Shown: positions 8,989 through 18,573 of the stretch, one piece after another | Position numbering within the stretch: position 1 is the stretch's first letter | How the letters are laid out: the number at the start of each line of letters is the position of its first letter | Assembly: GCA_900550545.1 (NCBI GenBank) | Contig: URSS01000024.1 | Location: 1-42,154, forward strand | Direction of reading: 5' to 3' | DNA: 42,154 nt | Origin: an uncultured Lachnobacterium sp. | Lineage (GTDB): Bacteria; Bacillota; Clostridia; Lachnospirales; Lachnospiraceae | Program-made: the position numbers and the translations under genes | Notes under the pieces: generated by a model | Databases searched by the model: none | Seen by the model: the letters and a program-made list of their open reading frames with translations, nothing else | What the model was told of the DNA's origin: nothing

Positions 8989-9425
8989 TCACCTAGCAAG
9001 TGGCACCGCCTTGAGAGACAGCTTCTCCGTCTGTACTTCCTTGGAATCCTCATTCGTTTTTCCTTCGATGCCGGGACGGGAAGCGGAGCAGTTATACAGC
9101 ACATGACGAATGTGCTTCTGGTCTCCATCAAACTCGAACAGAAGTGCAAATGCTGCAAGTTCTACCTCCGAGTTTTCAATCAGCACTCCCTTGGAATCTA
9201 ATGTTTCCTTCAGTACGTCCGTACGGAAGGACTCCGGAATCAATGCAAGCTCCAGATCTCCGTCATAGTCACAGTTATTATTGATCACGTAATACAACAC
9301 CGCCATCAGCGTAAAAATTCTATGGCTCGCCGTTTGCATCCAGTGAGATCGATACGGAGCCTGGCATTGGAACCGGTGTTCCGAAGGTGGGTGTGGAATA
9401 TGCTTTACCTTTTGCGGAGAAAAAA
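8989..9425 (-). pseudogene. phage major tail protein, decayed
   Basis: Minus frames encode 'KAYSTPTFGTPVPMPGSVSI' and 'SLDANGEP', then a TAG. After a frame change come 'YYVINNNCDYDGDLELALIP', 'ESFRTDVLKETLDSKGVLIE' and 'LLFEFDGDQKHIRHVLYNCS'. This fits major tail (tube) proteins of Siphoviridae in Firmicutes. The gene has a nonsense codon, at least one frameshift and a truncated 3' end fused to the chaperone remnant. The order tail tube then chaperone is the usual phage order. Confidence 0.65.
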
Positions 9426-9593
9426 ATAATTTTTGAAGTGAAATAGCAATGATACGGAAAATGATACCATACTTTAGTAAAATATCACAAAAAACAAACG
9501 CAGATTTTGTGATGGGGTACACGCTTAACCTTTGTAAAACACACATTTTTGATGTACCATATAATCAGAATCTTAGGAAAAGAAGGAATGGAA

Positions 9594-10590
9594 ATGGCAC
9601 AGAACAGAGTTCGGATTGCGGATGTTGCAGATTCATTAGGTCTTAGTACTGCAACTGTATCAAAGGTGATTCATGGAAAAACAGAAAAGATTTCGGATGA
9701 AACGGTGAAAAGTGTCCAGCAGGAGCTTGAACGCTCAGGGTATATCCCAAATATGGCAGGCATTCTGCTTGCGAGAAATAATTCAAGAATCATCGGAGTG
9801 GTGGTAAATGACAATGAAAAGTATGAGGGCAGGGTTTTAGAGGATGGATTTGTTATGGCTTCAATAAATGCTCTTTCTCATGAGGTAAATGAAAAAGGAT
9901 ATTTTCTGATGATAAAGACGACATCTGACATCAGTGAGATTCCGGTGTTTGCGTCTATGTGGAACATGGATGGGCTTTTGCGAAGCGGATTATGAGAAGC
10001 TCAGAAACCAGATGAGGATATCATTTGTCGTGTATGACGGCTATTTTGAAAAATGCTCCAAGGTGGTCAATCTGGTCATCAACCATTATGACGGTGGTTA
10101 TCAGGCAGGAAAGTATTTTAGGAAGCTTGGACATAAAAAAGCGTTGTGCATAGCGGACAATTTCATCTGCATGGACAAAGAGCGCATCGAGGGCTTTAGC
10201 GAAGCCTTTGGACCAGGAGAAACATTAAGATGGGAAATACCTAAGACAGAAAAGGAAAGAATGTGTTTTTATGAGGATAAATACCAGACGCTGTTAAAGA
10301 ACAATGTTACCGCTGTTTTTGCAGTGTCAGATTTTTATGCGCTCGAATTTATGCGATTTTTGCAGGGGAAAGACATACAAATTCCAAAGGATATCCAGAT
10401 AATCGGATTTGATGATAATATGGCATGCAGGGAAAGCCATCCATCCCTTACAACAATTCATCAAGAGGCGCCTCTTAGGGCAAAAACTGCAATTAAGTGT
10501 CTTGAGGCAATGCGCGATGGAACAGAATGTGAGACAGAAATCGTGTTGCCGGTGGAGTTGATAAAAAGAGAAAGTACGGGGGAATTATAA
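9594..10590 (+). pseudogene. LacI-family transcriptional regulator, frameshifted
   Basis: The N-terminal helix-turn-helix is clear: 'RIADVADSLGLSTATVSKVI'. The periplasmic-binding-like domain follows, with 'GVVVNDNEKYEGR' and later 'GFDDNMACRESHPSLTTIHQ'. The first frame stops at 9995. The second resumes from about 9973 as 'MGFCEADYEKLRNQM'. The break is at ATGGATGGGCTTTTGC. A loss of 14 nt between two GGGCTT-type repeats would explain it, but the original sequence is not visible. ATG 9594 is 6 nt after AGAAGGA. The gene ends in TAATG, overlapping the MATE start, so it formerly regulated or was co-expressed with that exporter. It now likely makes only a DNA-binding stub unless the frameshift is an error. 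Confidence 0.85.
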
Positions 10591-11921
10591 TGTCAAAGTT
10601 TATGAAATCATTGTGTAAAATAGCAATTCCTGTTACCTTGCAAAGTATGCTGCAGGCATCTTTCTCGATTGTAGACCAGATTATGATAGGGCAGTTAGGA
10701 GAAACTAGCATATCAGCAGTCGGACTATGTGGAAATTTTTCGCTGATTTTTTCCGTGGTGATCGGTGCAGTAAGCACGGTTGCAGGGATACTGATCGCAC
10801 AATTTATAGGAGCAGAAGATTCAAAAGAGGCATGGTGCAGTTTTGATGTGAGCATTATTAGCGGAATTGTAATAGCTGCGCTGTTTTTGTTTGCAGCTGG
10901 AGTTTTCCCATTGCAGATTCTTGGGCTGTACACGAGGGATGTGAGTATTGTAAATACCGGTGCGGTCTATTTCAGGATAGTAGCGTTTTCCTATATTCCA
11001 ATGGCAGCCAGCAATATTTTCTCCTCATGGCTGCGCTGCAGGGAGCATGCCACAATACCATTTTTGGCGAGCTTTTGGGCAGTCGCTGTAAACACAGGTC
11101 TTAATTATCTGTTGATATTTGGAAAATTCGGATTCCCATGTATGGGAATAAAAGGAGCTGCGATCGCAACACTGATTTCGCAGTTGTTTAACCTTATGTT
11201 TATTGCAGTTGGATTTGCCTTATGTATCAGAAAAGATGGAGATAATCCGGTATGGTCATTGCGTTTCAGCAAAATTACTATCAGGGATTATCTGATCATG
11301 ATTATGCCGATTCTGGTCAGTGAATTTTTGTGGAGCCTCGGACAAAATGTGGAGTCTGCCGTCTATGGGCATCTTGGCACATCAAACCTGGCTGCCTATA
11401 CACTCACCTGCCCGATACAAGGGCTTATCGTAGGGGCACTTAGTGGATTGTCAGCGGCAGCCGGTGTAATGGTCGGCAAGAGGTTGGGCAGGAAAGAATA
11501 TGATGAGGCTTATACAGAGTCAAAAAAGATTATGTATGCAGGCTTAGCCGGAGCGGTAGCTGTATCTGCATTGCTTATTCTTCTGGCAGGAGTATATACC
11601 AGACTGTATCGTGTAGATGGCAGCGTAAAAGAGCTTGGAAAGATACTGCTTATTGTATTTGCCCTATATGCACCGGTCAAGGTTGAAAATATGATACTTG
11701 GCGGCGGAATTATAAGAAGCGGGGGTAATACAAAAATTATCATGGTGATTGATATTGTTGGCACATGGTGCATTGGAATCCCATTGTGTCTGCTTGCAGC
11801 GTATATATTTAAGTGGGAAATTGTGGGTGTGTATACACTGCTTACTACGGAAGAAATTTTCAGACTGGTTGTATCGTTAATTATCTTTAAGAGGCGTAAG
11901 TGGATGATCAGTTTATCGTAG
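10590..11921 (+). CDS. MATE-family multidrug/organic cation exporter, 443 aa
   Basis: This is an integral membrane protein with about 12 hydrophobic helices. MATE features include 'IAIPVTLQSMLQASFSIVDQ' in helix 1, 'IGQLGETSISAVGL', and the second-half counterpart 'SAVYGHLGTSNLAAYTL'. The family exports drugs or metabolites in exchange for Na+ or H+. Length is usual. Its ATG overlaps the LacI-type regulator stop by one base, indicating translational coupling. With the regulator broken, expression control may be altered. Substrate unknown. Confidence 0.9.
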   Translation: MSKFMKSLCKIAIPVTLQSMLQASFSIVDQIMIGQLGETSISAVGLCGNFSLIFSVVIGAVSTVAGILIAQFIGAEDSKEAWCSFDVSIISGIVIAALFLFAAGVFPLQILGLYTRDVSIVNTGAVYFRIVAFSYIPMAASNIFSSWLRCREHATIPFLASFWAVAVNTGLNYLLIFGKFGFPCMGIKGAAIATLISQLFNLMFIAVGFALCIRKDGDNPVWSLRFSKITIRDYLIMIMPILVSEFLWSLGQNVESAVYGHLGTSNLAAYTLTCPIQGLIVGALSGLSAAAGVMVGKRLGRKEYDEAYTESKKIMYAGLAGAVAVSALLILLAGVYTRLYRVDGSVKELGKILLIVFALYAPVKVENMILGGGIIRSGGNTKIIMVIDIVGTWCIGIPLCLLAAYIFKWEIVGVYTLLTTEEIFRLVVSLIIFKRRKWMISLS

Positions 11922-11964
11922 TGCGAGGTATTGGATATGGATTATATAAAACAAGAATTTTGAG

Positions 11965-12051
11965 GGCAGACATATTGCTTCGGGACTTGTTTCAATGCTT
12001 AAAGCCGACATTCTCAAAAAAGATGCACCTAAGATTGAGGTTACAAAGTAA
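11965..12051 (+). pseudogene. possible gene remnant (28 codons)
   Basis: A frame without a start codon reads 'IASGLVSMLKADILKKDAPK' and ends at TAA 12049. It looks like the charged C-terminus of a protein but I cannot name it. The rest of 11922-12145 holds no gene. A TGTTAAAAT just before 12110 could be an extended -10 for the next gene. Confidence 0.2.
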
Positions 12052-12145
12052 ACCGTTTTACGGATGGAATTCTTATCGATAAGCTTTCTTTTCTGATCAT
12101 TTTTTGTTAAAATAAAATAATGGGATATCAGAAGGGGAAGAAATT

Positions 12146-14971
12146 ATGGAAAGTTATGCAGTTGGTAAGAAGCGAAGAGTGTTGCTCTATGTATTGATGT
12201 TGTTGGTGTTTGTGGGATTTATTACAGCGGAGCTTATTTATCCGAGTGAGCGAAGCGAGAATATGAAGCTGGGAAATATCACTTATCATGGAACCATTAC
12301 CTGGCAGAAACCAGATGGAACACAGGAGAGCATCAAAGTCCCGGGAAAATATGATGTGGCAGCAGATGAGACAATGATACTTACGACACATCTGCCGAAA
12401 AATTATAGTGAAAATACATTTGCAATCCGTTCTTCTATGCAGGATGTTGCCTTTTATGTAGATAATCAGCTCCGAATGGAATATGATACGAAAAATACAC
12501 GGCCATTTGGGAAAAATTCTGCCAGTCGGTATGTGTTTTGCCCAACTTCAGAACAGGACGCAGGGAAAGAAGTGCGAATAGAACTGACAACACATACCTT
12601 GAACTATGCCGGTGTTGTCAATAGAATATACTGTGGTGACAGAGGTGATATATGGGCGCACATTTTTAATCAGCATGGCATTGCTACGGTCATGGGATTT
12701 TTTATATTATTTGCAGGTGTGCTTACGGTTATCTTTAGTATTGCACTTGGAATTGTATATCATACAAAATTCGATATGGAGTATTTGGGCTGGTGTATGC
12801 TCGTTGGTGCGGCATGGATGCTCGGAGAGTCAAAGCTGCGGCAGTTATGGACACCGAATGCTTCAATTCTCGCCATTTTCTGTTTTGTTATTGTAATGAT
12901 TTGTCCAATCCCTTTACTCTTTTACATAGATTGTGTGCAGAGAGGAAGATATCGGAAATTATTTTATTATATTGAAGGGATTGCCTTATTAAATTTTGGA
13001 ATCAGTACAATTCTGCAGATTGCTGGAATTGCCGATTATATTCAGACACTTCCTGTTGCACAGGGGGTTATTGCTCTTGCATTTCTTGCAATTGCGTTTT
13101 CCTTTGTGAAAGACATTTGTTCCGGAAAAGCAAAAGATTATCGGCTTGTGCTGATCGGAATGATCGTAACAATGGTATCCGTGGCAATCGAAGCTGTTTC
13201 CGTCTATTTTGTAGTAACAATGTCCGGTGTGTTCATTGGCATTGGCCTGATGGTACTTTTGTCTATGAATGTAATCAGAACGATAAGAAACATTCGCATT
13301 ATGGAAGAACGAAGACAGCGGAAAGAAATTGAAAAGCGCAGAAGGCAGTCGGAGAAAATGTCGTTGCAGATGATTCAGACATTATCTACGACCATCGAAG
13401 CAAAAGATGAGTATATGAAGGGCCATTCTTACCGTGTTGCGGCTTATGCAGCATTGATCGCACAGAAACTGGGATGGACCCCACAGGAAATTTCCAATTT
13501 AAAAGATGCAGCCTATATGTATGATGTGGGAAAAATCGGCATACCGGATGCTATTTTGAATAAACCGACTCGCCTGACAGAGGAAGAATACGAACTGATC
13601 AAGGCGCATACGGTCATCGGGGCAGATATTTTAAAGAATATTACAATTATTGACCATGTGGCAGACATTGCAAAGTATCATCATGAACGTTATGATGGGC
13701 ATGGATATCCGGAAGGACTTGCAGGAGAAGCAATCCCGATTCATGCACGGATTGTTGCAATGGCAGATAGTTATGATGCTATGAGTTCAAAACGAATTTA
13801 CAGAGATGCATTGTCCCAGGAGCAGATTCGTGAGGAAATTCAAAAGAATAGAGGAACACAATTTGATCCGGAGATTGCAGATGTGTTACTTAAGCTTATG
13901 GATGCAGGAAAGCTTACAATGGATGAAGATTATCTGACGAATTTAAAAAACAGTTTGTCAGATGCAGAGCTTGAGACTGGCAGATTCATTTCTGAATTAA
14001 TGAATATGATGAAAAGTCAGGAAGAAATGGAAAGTTACGATTATCTTACCGGATTGCCAATGAGAAACCGTGGTGAGACTGCAATCGCACATCAGATGCA
14101 GCAGAGAGCAGGATGTCTTGTTTTTCTGGATATGGATAATTTGAAGAAAATCAATGATATCTATGGGCATAAAGCTGGTGATCGTACCTTAAAGCTTCTA
14201 GGAAATCTTTTGAAAAAGGAAGAAACAAAAGAAAATGGTTCGGTGGCATGCCGGCTGGGTGGAGATGAATTCCTTCTGTTTTTGACGGAAGAGGAAAAAG
14301 AACGGGTAAAAGCGTGCGTGAGCCGTATTTTCCAGAATTTTAAGGAAGAAACGGAAAAAGATGTAGAGATGAGAGTTGCGTCATTGTCAGCGGGGCTTTG
14401 CTTGAGTAAAGAAGGTGATACTTTCGAAGAGTGCTATATGAATGCCGATAAAGCTTTGTATTATGTAAAGCAGAACGGAAAGGCAGACTTTTTCTTTTAT
14501 CAGCAATTGCAGCAAAACAATATGCAGGAATCAAGCGTTAGTAAAGACTTGGAGGCAGTTGCGAAAGCTTTACGGGAGAGTGGAAGTTATTTTGGAGCAC
14601 TGGATCTGGATTACAGAGATTTTGCCAAGATATACGAATATATGAATAGCCTTGGAGAGAGGTACAAACATAATTGTTATCTTGTAATGGTCACAATGGA
14701 TACAACACCAGAACATGCAATGTATATGGACAGTATTGAGCAGGCATTGGAGTGTATGGAGACCGCAATTCGACAAAAAATTCGAAAGGTAGATGTCTGT
14801 ACACGATACAGCTCTATGCAATATCTGATTATTTTATTTGAACCAGAAGCAAGTCAGATTGAAAAGATTATGGAACGAATTTTTATGCAGTATTATAAAT
14901 TGCAGGATAAGGATTTATTTATACCGAGCTATGAATTCATTCCAATGATGGAAAAAGAAAATAATCGATGA
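12146..14971 (+). CDS. membrane c-di-GMP protein: 7TM sensor, HD-GYP, GGDEF, degenerate GGDEF, 941 aa
   Basis: An N-terminal helix (about 10-30) precedes an extracellular domain (30-185) resembling 7TMR-DISM sensors, then about seven membrane helices (190-385). A cytoplasmic HD-GYP-type domain follows, with 'KGHSYRVAAYAALIAQ' near 425 and 'HHERYDGHGYPEGL' near 511. The expected HD is Tyr-Asp in 'YMYDVGKIGIPD' (about 457), so a metal ligand is missing. A GGDEF domain has 'CRLGGDEFLLF' near 703 and should make c-di-GMP if dimerised. The last 140 residues ('YSSMQYLIILFEP') resemble a second, degenerate GGDEF. ATG 12146 follows GAAGGGGAAG. It is probably an operon with the EAL gene 17 nt downstream. 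Confidence 0.88.
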   Translation: MESYAVGKKRRVLLYVLMLLVFVGFITAELIYPSERSENMKLGNITYHGTITWQKPDGTQESIKVPGKYDVAADETMILTTHLPKNYSENTFAIRSSMQDVAFYVDNQLRMEYDTKNTRPFGKNSASRYVFCPTSEQDAGKEVRIELTTHTLNYAGVVNRIYCGDRGDIWAHIFNQHGIATVMGFFILFAGVLTVIFSIALGIVYHTKFDMEYLGWCMLVGAAWMLGESKLRQLWTPNASILAIFCFVIVMICPIPLLFYIDCVQRGRYRKLFYYIEGIALLNFGISTILQIAGIADYIQTLPVAQGVIALAFLAIAFSFVKDICSGKAKDYRLVLIGMIVTMVSVAIEAVSVYFVVTMSGVFIGIGLMVLLSMNVIRTIRNIRIMEERRQRKEIEKRRRQSEKMSLQMIQTLSTTIEAKDEYMKGHSYRVAAYAALIAQKLGWTPQEISNLKDAAYMYDVGKIGIPDAILNKPTRLTEEEYELIKAHTVIGADILKNITIIDHVADIAKYHHERYDGHGYPEGLAGEAIPIHARIVAMADSYDAMSSKRIYRDALSQEQIREEIQKNRGTQFDPEIADVLLKLMDAGKLTMDEDYLTNLKNSLSDAELETGRFISELMNMMKSQEEMESYDYLTGLPMRNRGETAIAHQMQQRAGCLVFLDMDNLKKINDIYGHKAGDRTLKLLGNLLKKEETKENGSVACRLGGDEFLLFLTEEEKERVKACVSRIFQNFKEETEKDVEMRVASLSAGLCLSKEGDTFEECYMNADKALYYVKQNGKADFFFYQQLQQNNMQESSVSKDLEAVAKALRESGSYFGALDLDYRDFAKIYEYMNSLGERYKHNCYLVMVTMDTTPEHAMYMDSIEQALECMETAIRQKIRKVDVCTRYSSMQYLIILFEPEASQIEKIMERIFMQYYKLQDKDLFIPSYEFIPMMEKENNR

Positions 14972-14988
14972 GATAAGGGGATGAATGG

Positions 14989-16650
14989 ATGGGAGAACAG
15001 AAATTCTGGATAGAGGATAACAGCTTTTATACAGAAATTACGCGAAAGATTGCACAGCTGTCATCAAACACATACTTGCTGATTACAGATCTGCAGAATG
15101 ATATTACATATGTACCCAAGACAACAGCCGACACTTTTGGAATCGAAGAAGGTTGGTATCACGATTTTTATCATGAGGCAGTTGCATATGTACATCCACA
15201 TGACCGGTCAGAATACATACAGGAGATCGAGTTGCGCCTGAAGGGAGAAAAACTTTCGGATCTGCTTTTTATTCGTATGGGGAAAAATGAGCATTATGAC
15301 ATGATGGGCTTTTTTATGGACATCGTGGAAAAAGATGGACGCAGTTATCTTGTGATTGTGTTAAAGAATGAAAATGCGATGCCGCTGATTGATCCGCTGA
15401 CCTGTCTGTTTGGACAGGTAAAGTTCGAGATGGATTTGAAAGATTACATCAAAAATAAACGAAAAGTAACAATTCTGGAGATTGAACTTGATCATATCAG
15501 TGATATCAACATTTTGTATGGAACAAATTACAGCGATCAGATTCAGCAGGAGATCGCGATGCGTTTCATATATATGATGGATTCAGAAACTGCTGTATAT
15601 CGTATGAACAGTACAAATTTTGCTTTCATACTCAGAGATGTTGGCAGAAGTGAATCAGAAGCATTTATGGAGCGGATTAAGGCAGAACTGGATGGCAACA
15701 TCTGCATTGGTGGACACTATTTTGAGTTTAAAATTTATACAGGTGGTCTCATACTTGAAAATTATGAAGGTGATACAAGTATCGTACAGAGTAAGCTTGA
15801 ATACACTCTGGAAAAGGCGAGGGAGAGACGAAGTACAGAGGTATTGTTCTTTAATGATATTGTACGTACGAACTGTGGAGCAAATCTGGATCTGATGAAG
15901 GTAATTCATCAATCCGTGCTCAATCAGTGTGAGGGCTTTTATGTGGAATATCAGCCGGTAGTTACTTCAACGGATGGTACGATTGTAGGAGCAGAAGCAC
16001 TGGTGCGTTGGAAGCGGGATTCCTATGGGGTGGTATCTCCGGGAATGTTTATTGACTGGCTCGAAAATGATCCGTCTATGTATGAATTGGGTAATTTTGT
16101 ACTTGAGACGGCATTGCAGGATGGATTGAAATTCCTTGCGGTTAATCCGCGTTTTTTTCTCAATGTCAATGTTTCTGCAAAACAGTTAGAGCGGAAATCT
16201 TTCTGCAAGGTTATATTAAAGCTTTTGGATGAAATTCAATATCCGGCAGATCATCTTTGTCTGGAGATTACAGAGCGATGCGGCTCCCTGCCACAATCTG
16301 TGATCAAAGAAACAGTTTCATTCCTGAAAAAATTCGGAGTAAAATTTGCAATTGATGATTATGGTACAGGAAGTGCATCATCAAGCATGGCACTAAATCT
16401 GCCGGTAGATGAAATTAAGATTGACATGAGCTTTATAAGGGATATCATAGAAAATGAAAAGAAACAGATGATGGTACAGAGTATTGTTGAGTTCGCAAAT
16501 GCAGTTCATATAAAAACCTGTCTGGAAGGTGTGGCTGACGAGAAACTTGAAAAATATCTGCGCAGATATGGTGCTTCTTGGTTTCAGGGGTATTACTATT
16601 CAAAGTCCGTAAGCGCCGAAGATTTGATAAAAATGATGTACTTGCAGTAG
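14989..16650 (+). CDS. c-di-GMP phosphodiesterase with degenerate GGDEF and EAL domain, 553 aa
   Basis: An N-terminal PAS-like segment (about 1-130) is followed by a GGDEF-like domain lacking the signature ('YRMNSTNFAFIL' in its place). The EAL domain (about 300-550) keeps the catalytic motifs: 'GAEALVRWK', 'LNVNVSAKQL', 'LEITER', 'FAIDDYGTGSAS', 'DEIKIDMSFI', 'LEGV' and 'FQGYYYSK'. It should hydrolyse c-di-GMP to pGpG. No membrane helices or signal peptide are seen. It starts 17 nt after the upstream GGDEF protein, so the two opposing activities are likely made together and the membrane sensor may set the local c-di-GMP level. Confidence 0.9.
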   Translation: MGEQKFWIEDNSFYTEITRKIAQLSSNTYLLITDLQNDITYVPKTTADTFGIEEGWYHDFYHEAVAYVHPHDRSEYIQEIELRLKGEKLSDLLFIRMGKNEHYDMMGFFMDIVEKDGRSYLVIVLKNENAMPLIDPLTCLFGQVKFEMDLKDYIKNKRKVTILEIELDHISDINILYGTNYSDQIQQEIAMRFIYMMDSETAVYRMNSTNFAFILRDVGRSESEAFMERIKAELDGNICIGGHYFEFKIYTGGLILENYEGDTSIVQSKLEYTLEKARERRSTEVLFFNDIVRTNCGANLDLMKVIHQSVLNQCEGFYVEYQPVVTSTDGTIVGAEALVRWKRDSYGVVSPGMFIDWLENDPSMYELGNFVLETALQDGLKFLAVNPRFFLNVNVSAKQLERKSFCKVILKLLDEIQYPADHLCLEITERCGSLPQSVIKETVSFLKKFGVKFAIDDYGTGSASSSMALNLPVDEIKIDMSFIRDIIENEKKQMMVQSIVEFANAVHIKTCLEGVADEKLEKYLRRYGASWFQGYYYSKSVSAEDLIKMMYLQ

Positions 16651-16733
16651 GTGTGGTTCTATGTCATTGCCAATAGAAGAAACAAAGGTTAGAATTAACA
16701 AATATTGGTAATAAATAAGGAGACACATGATAT

Positions 16734-17327
16734 ATGAAAGAGAATATAAAAATTCGTGTTGCATCCACAGAGGATGCAGGCGAATTACTCGAAATTTATA
16801 AACCTTATGTAGAACATACAGCAATTACCTTCGAGTATGAGGTGCCTGATATTGAAGAATTTACGAATCGAATTAAAAATACGAAGAAGACATATCCTTA
16901 TCTGGTAGCTGAATATCAGGGCGAAATTTTGGGATATGCTTATGCAGGTGCGTTCAAGGAGAGGGCCGCTTATGATTGGGCGGTGGAGACTTCCATTTAT
17001 GTACGGCAGAACCAGAAGCGTATGGGTGTCGGAAGTCTTTTATATGAAAAACTTGAAGAAATATTAAAGAAGCAGGGCATTTTAAATGTGAATGCCTGTA
17101 TCGCATATCCGCAGAAAGAAGACCCTTATCTGACAAAAGACAGTGTGTTTTTTCATGAAAAGTCCGGCTATTCCATGGTCGGCAAATTTCATGCATGCGG
17201 GTACAAATTCAATCGCTGGTATGATATGGTATGGATGGAGAAAATGATCGGGGAACATTTGGAAAAGCAGCCAGCGATCATTCCATTTTTGGAAATAGAA
17301 TATACAGTGGATGTAGATTTAAAATAA
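16734..17327 (+). CDS. GNAT N-acetyltransferase, phosphinothricin acetyltransferase-like, 197 aa
   Basis: It has the PAT/YncA-type GNAT pattern: 'TAITFEYEVPDIEEF' near the N-terminus, 'ILGYAYAGAFKERAAYDWAV', 'ETSIYVRQNQKRMGVGSLLY' (acetyl-CoA binding Q/RxxGxG variant) and 'FHEKSGYSMVGKFHACGYKF'. Relatives acetylate the amino group of small molecules such as phosphinothricin, methionine sulfoximine or amino acids. The C-terminal 30 residues extend beyond the domain. AAGGAG lies 11 nt upstream of ATG 16734. It is followed after 15 nt by cbiD, but no shared pathway is evident. Confidence 0.85.
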   Translation: MKENIKIRVASTEDAGELLEIYKPYVEHTAITFEYEVPDIEEFTNRIKNTKKTYPYLVAEYQGEILGYAYAGAFKERAAYDWAVETSIYVRQNQKRMGVGSLLYEKLEEILKKQGILNVNACIAYPQKEDPYLTKDSVFFHEKSGYSMVGKFHACGYKFNRWYDMVWMEKMIGEHLEKQPAIIPFLEIEYTVDVDLK

Positions 17328-17342
17328 AATGAGAGCATTTCT

Positions 17343-18485
17343 ATGAGATATGGATTTACGACAGGAAGCTGTGCAGCTGCCGCAGCGAAAGCGGCTGCAT
17401 ACATGTTGCTTTCAGGAAAAATAAAAGAAGAAATCACAATTCAGACGCCGAAAGGAATTCATTTTCATGCACAGATGGTTGACATACAAAGAGGCGAAAA
17501 ATGTGTAAGCTGTGGTGTGGTAAAAGACGGGGGCGATGATCCGGATATCACGACCGGCACAATAATATACGCCAGTGTTTCGACAGAAACCGGGGAGAAA
17601 GATGCTTCGGTTGATATATCACAACAACAAAAGAAGGATGAAGTTCCGATAATTTATATTGATGGAGGCGTTGGAGTTGGACGTGTGACAAAGCCGGGAC
17701 TGGATCAGCCGGTCGGCAATGCTGCAATCAACCATGTGCCAAGAGAGATGATCGAGCGGGAAGTGCGTCAGGTGTGTGAATTGCTTGATTATAAAGGAGC
17801 ATTATGGGTGGAGATTTTTGCACCTGCTGGTGTGGAACTTGCAGAGAAGACGTTCAATCCGCGGCTTGGAATTGTGGGAGGAATCTCCATCCTTGGAACA
17901 AGCGGGATTGTAGAACCGATGAGCAGTCAGGCACTTCTCGATACCATTCGTGTGGAATTGCGGCAAAAGTACGCGATGGAAAAAGACATTGTCGCTGTGT
18001 CACCGGGAAATTACGGACTGGATTATATGAAACGTGCCTATGATTTTGATTTGGATACCAGTGTAAAATGCAGCAATTATATTGGGCAGACCATTGATAT
18101 GGCATGTGACATTGGATTTCGCAAAATGCTTTTGACCGGACATATCGGAAAGCTGGTCAAAGTTGCAGGCGGTATCATGAATACACACTCCAAAGAAGGA
18201 GACTGCCGTATGGAACTTCTGGTAGCAGCAGCAGTACGCCAGCATGTGCCGGTGGAATATTTAGAAGCGATTCTTGGATGTGTGACGACTGAGGAAGTTG
18301 TAAGAATATTGGATACATGTGGGAAAAAAGATGCTGTTATGACGGATCTTGTGGAAAAAATCATGTTTTATCTGAACAAGCGTGGCGCAGGGAAAATACA
18401 GATCGAAGTGATCCTGTATTCCAATGAATTTGGAGAACTGGGAAAGAGTGCACATGCCAAAGAATATCTGGACGAATTATATTAA
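17343..18485 (+). CDS. cbiD: cobalt-precorrin-5B (C1)-methyltransferase CbiD, 380 aa
   Basis: In anaerobic cobalamin synthesis CbiD methylates C1 of cobalt-precorrin-5B. The family N-terminus 'MRYGFTTGSCAAAAAKAAAY' is clear, with 'VVKDGGDDPDITTGTIIYA', 'GVGRVTKPGLDQPVGNAAIN' and 'PRLGIVGGISILGTSGIVEP'. Length is normal and the frame is intact. No other cob/cbi gene is in the window and no cobalamin riboswitch is seen upstream, so the rest of the pathway must be elsewhere, or the gene is isolated. It lies 15 nt after the acetyltransferase gene. ATG 17343 has only a weak RBS. Confidence 0.95.
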   Translation: MRYGFTTGSCAAAAAKAAAYMLLSGKIKEEITIQTPKGIHFHAQMVDIQRGEKCVSCGVVKDGGDDPDITTGTIIYASVSTETGEKDASVDISQQQKKDEVPIIYIDGGVGVGRVTKPGLDQPVGNAAINHVPREMIEREVRQVCELLDYKGALWVEIFAPAGVELAEKTFNPRLGIVGGISILGTSGIVEPMSSQALLDTIRVELRQKYAMEKDIVAVSPGNYGLDYMKRAYDFDLDTSVKCSNYIGQTIDMACDIGFRKMLLTGHIGKLVKVAGGIMNTHSKEGDCRMELLVAAAVRQHVPVEYLEAILGCVTTEEVVRILDTCGKKDAVMTDLVEKIMFYLNKRGAGKIQIEVILYSNEFGELGKSAHAKEYLDELY

Positions 18486-18530
18486 CATTCTCTAAAACCT
18501 GCAAATGGCATTTCTAAATGAGAAAAAATC

Positions 18531-18539
18531 TGCTATACT
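18531..18539 (+). promoter_or_regulatory. extended -10 promoter of the purine phosphorylase gene
   Basis: TGCTATACT is a near-ideal extended -10 element. A good -35 is not visible. The ATG at 18574 follows at a sensible distance. Confidence 0.55.
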
Positions 18540-18573
18540 AAAAGAGCATTCACTGTATAGAAAGGAATGGCAT

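Noticed and set aside
9375..9450. Plus-strand reading frame ending 'AEKKIIFEVK'
   Set aside because: It is antisense to the recognisable phage tail protein remnant, so it is probably a shadow.
17328..17342. Cobalamin riboswitch before cbiD
   Set aside because: Only 15 nt separate it from the upstream gene, so there is no room for the aptamer.
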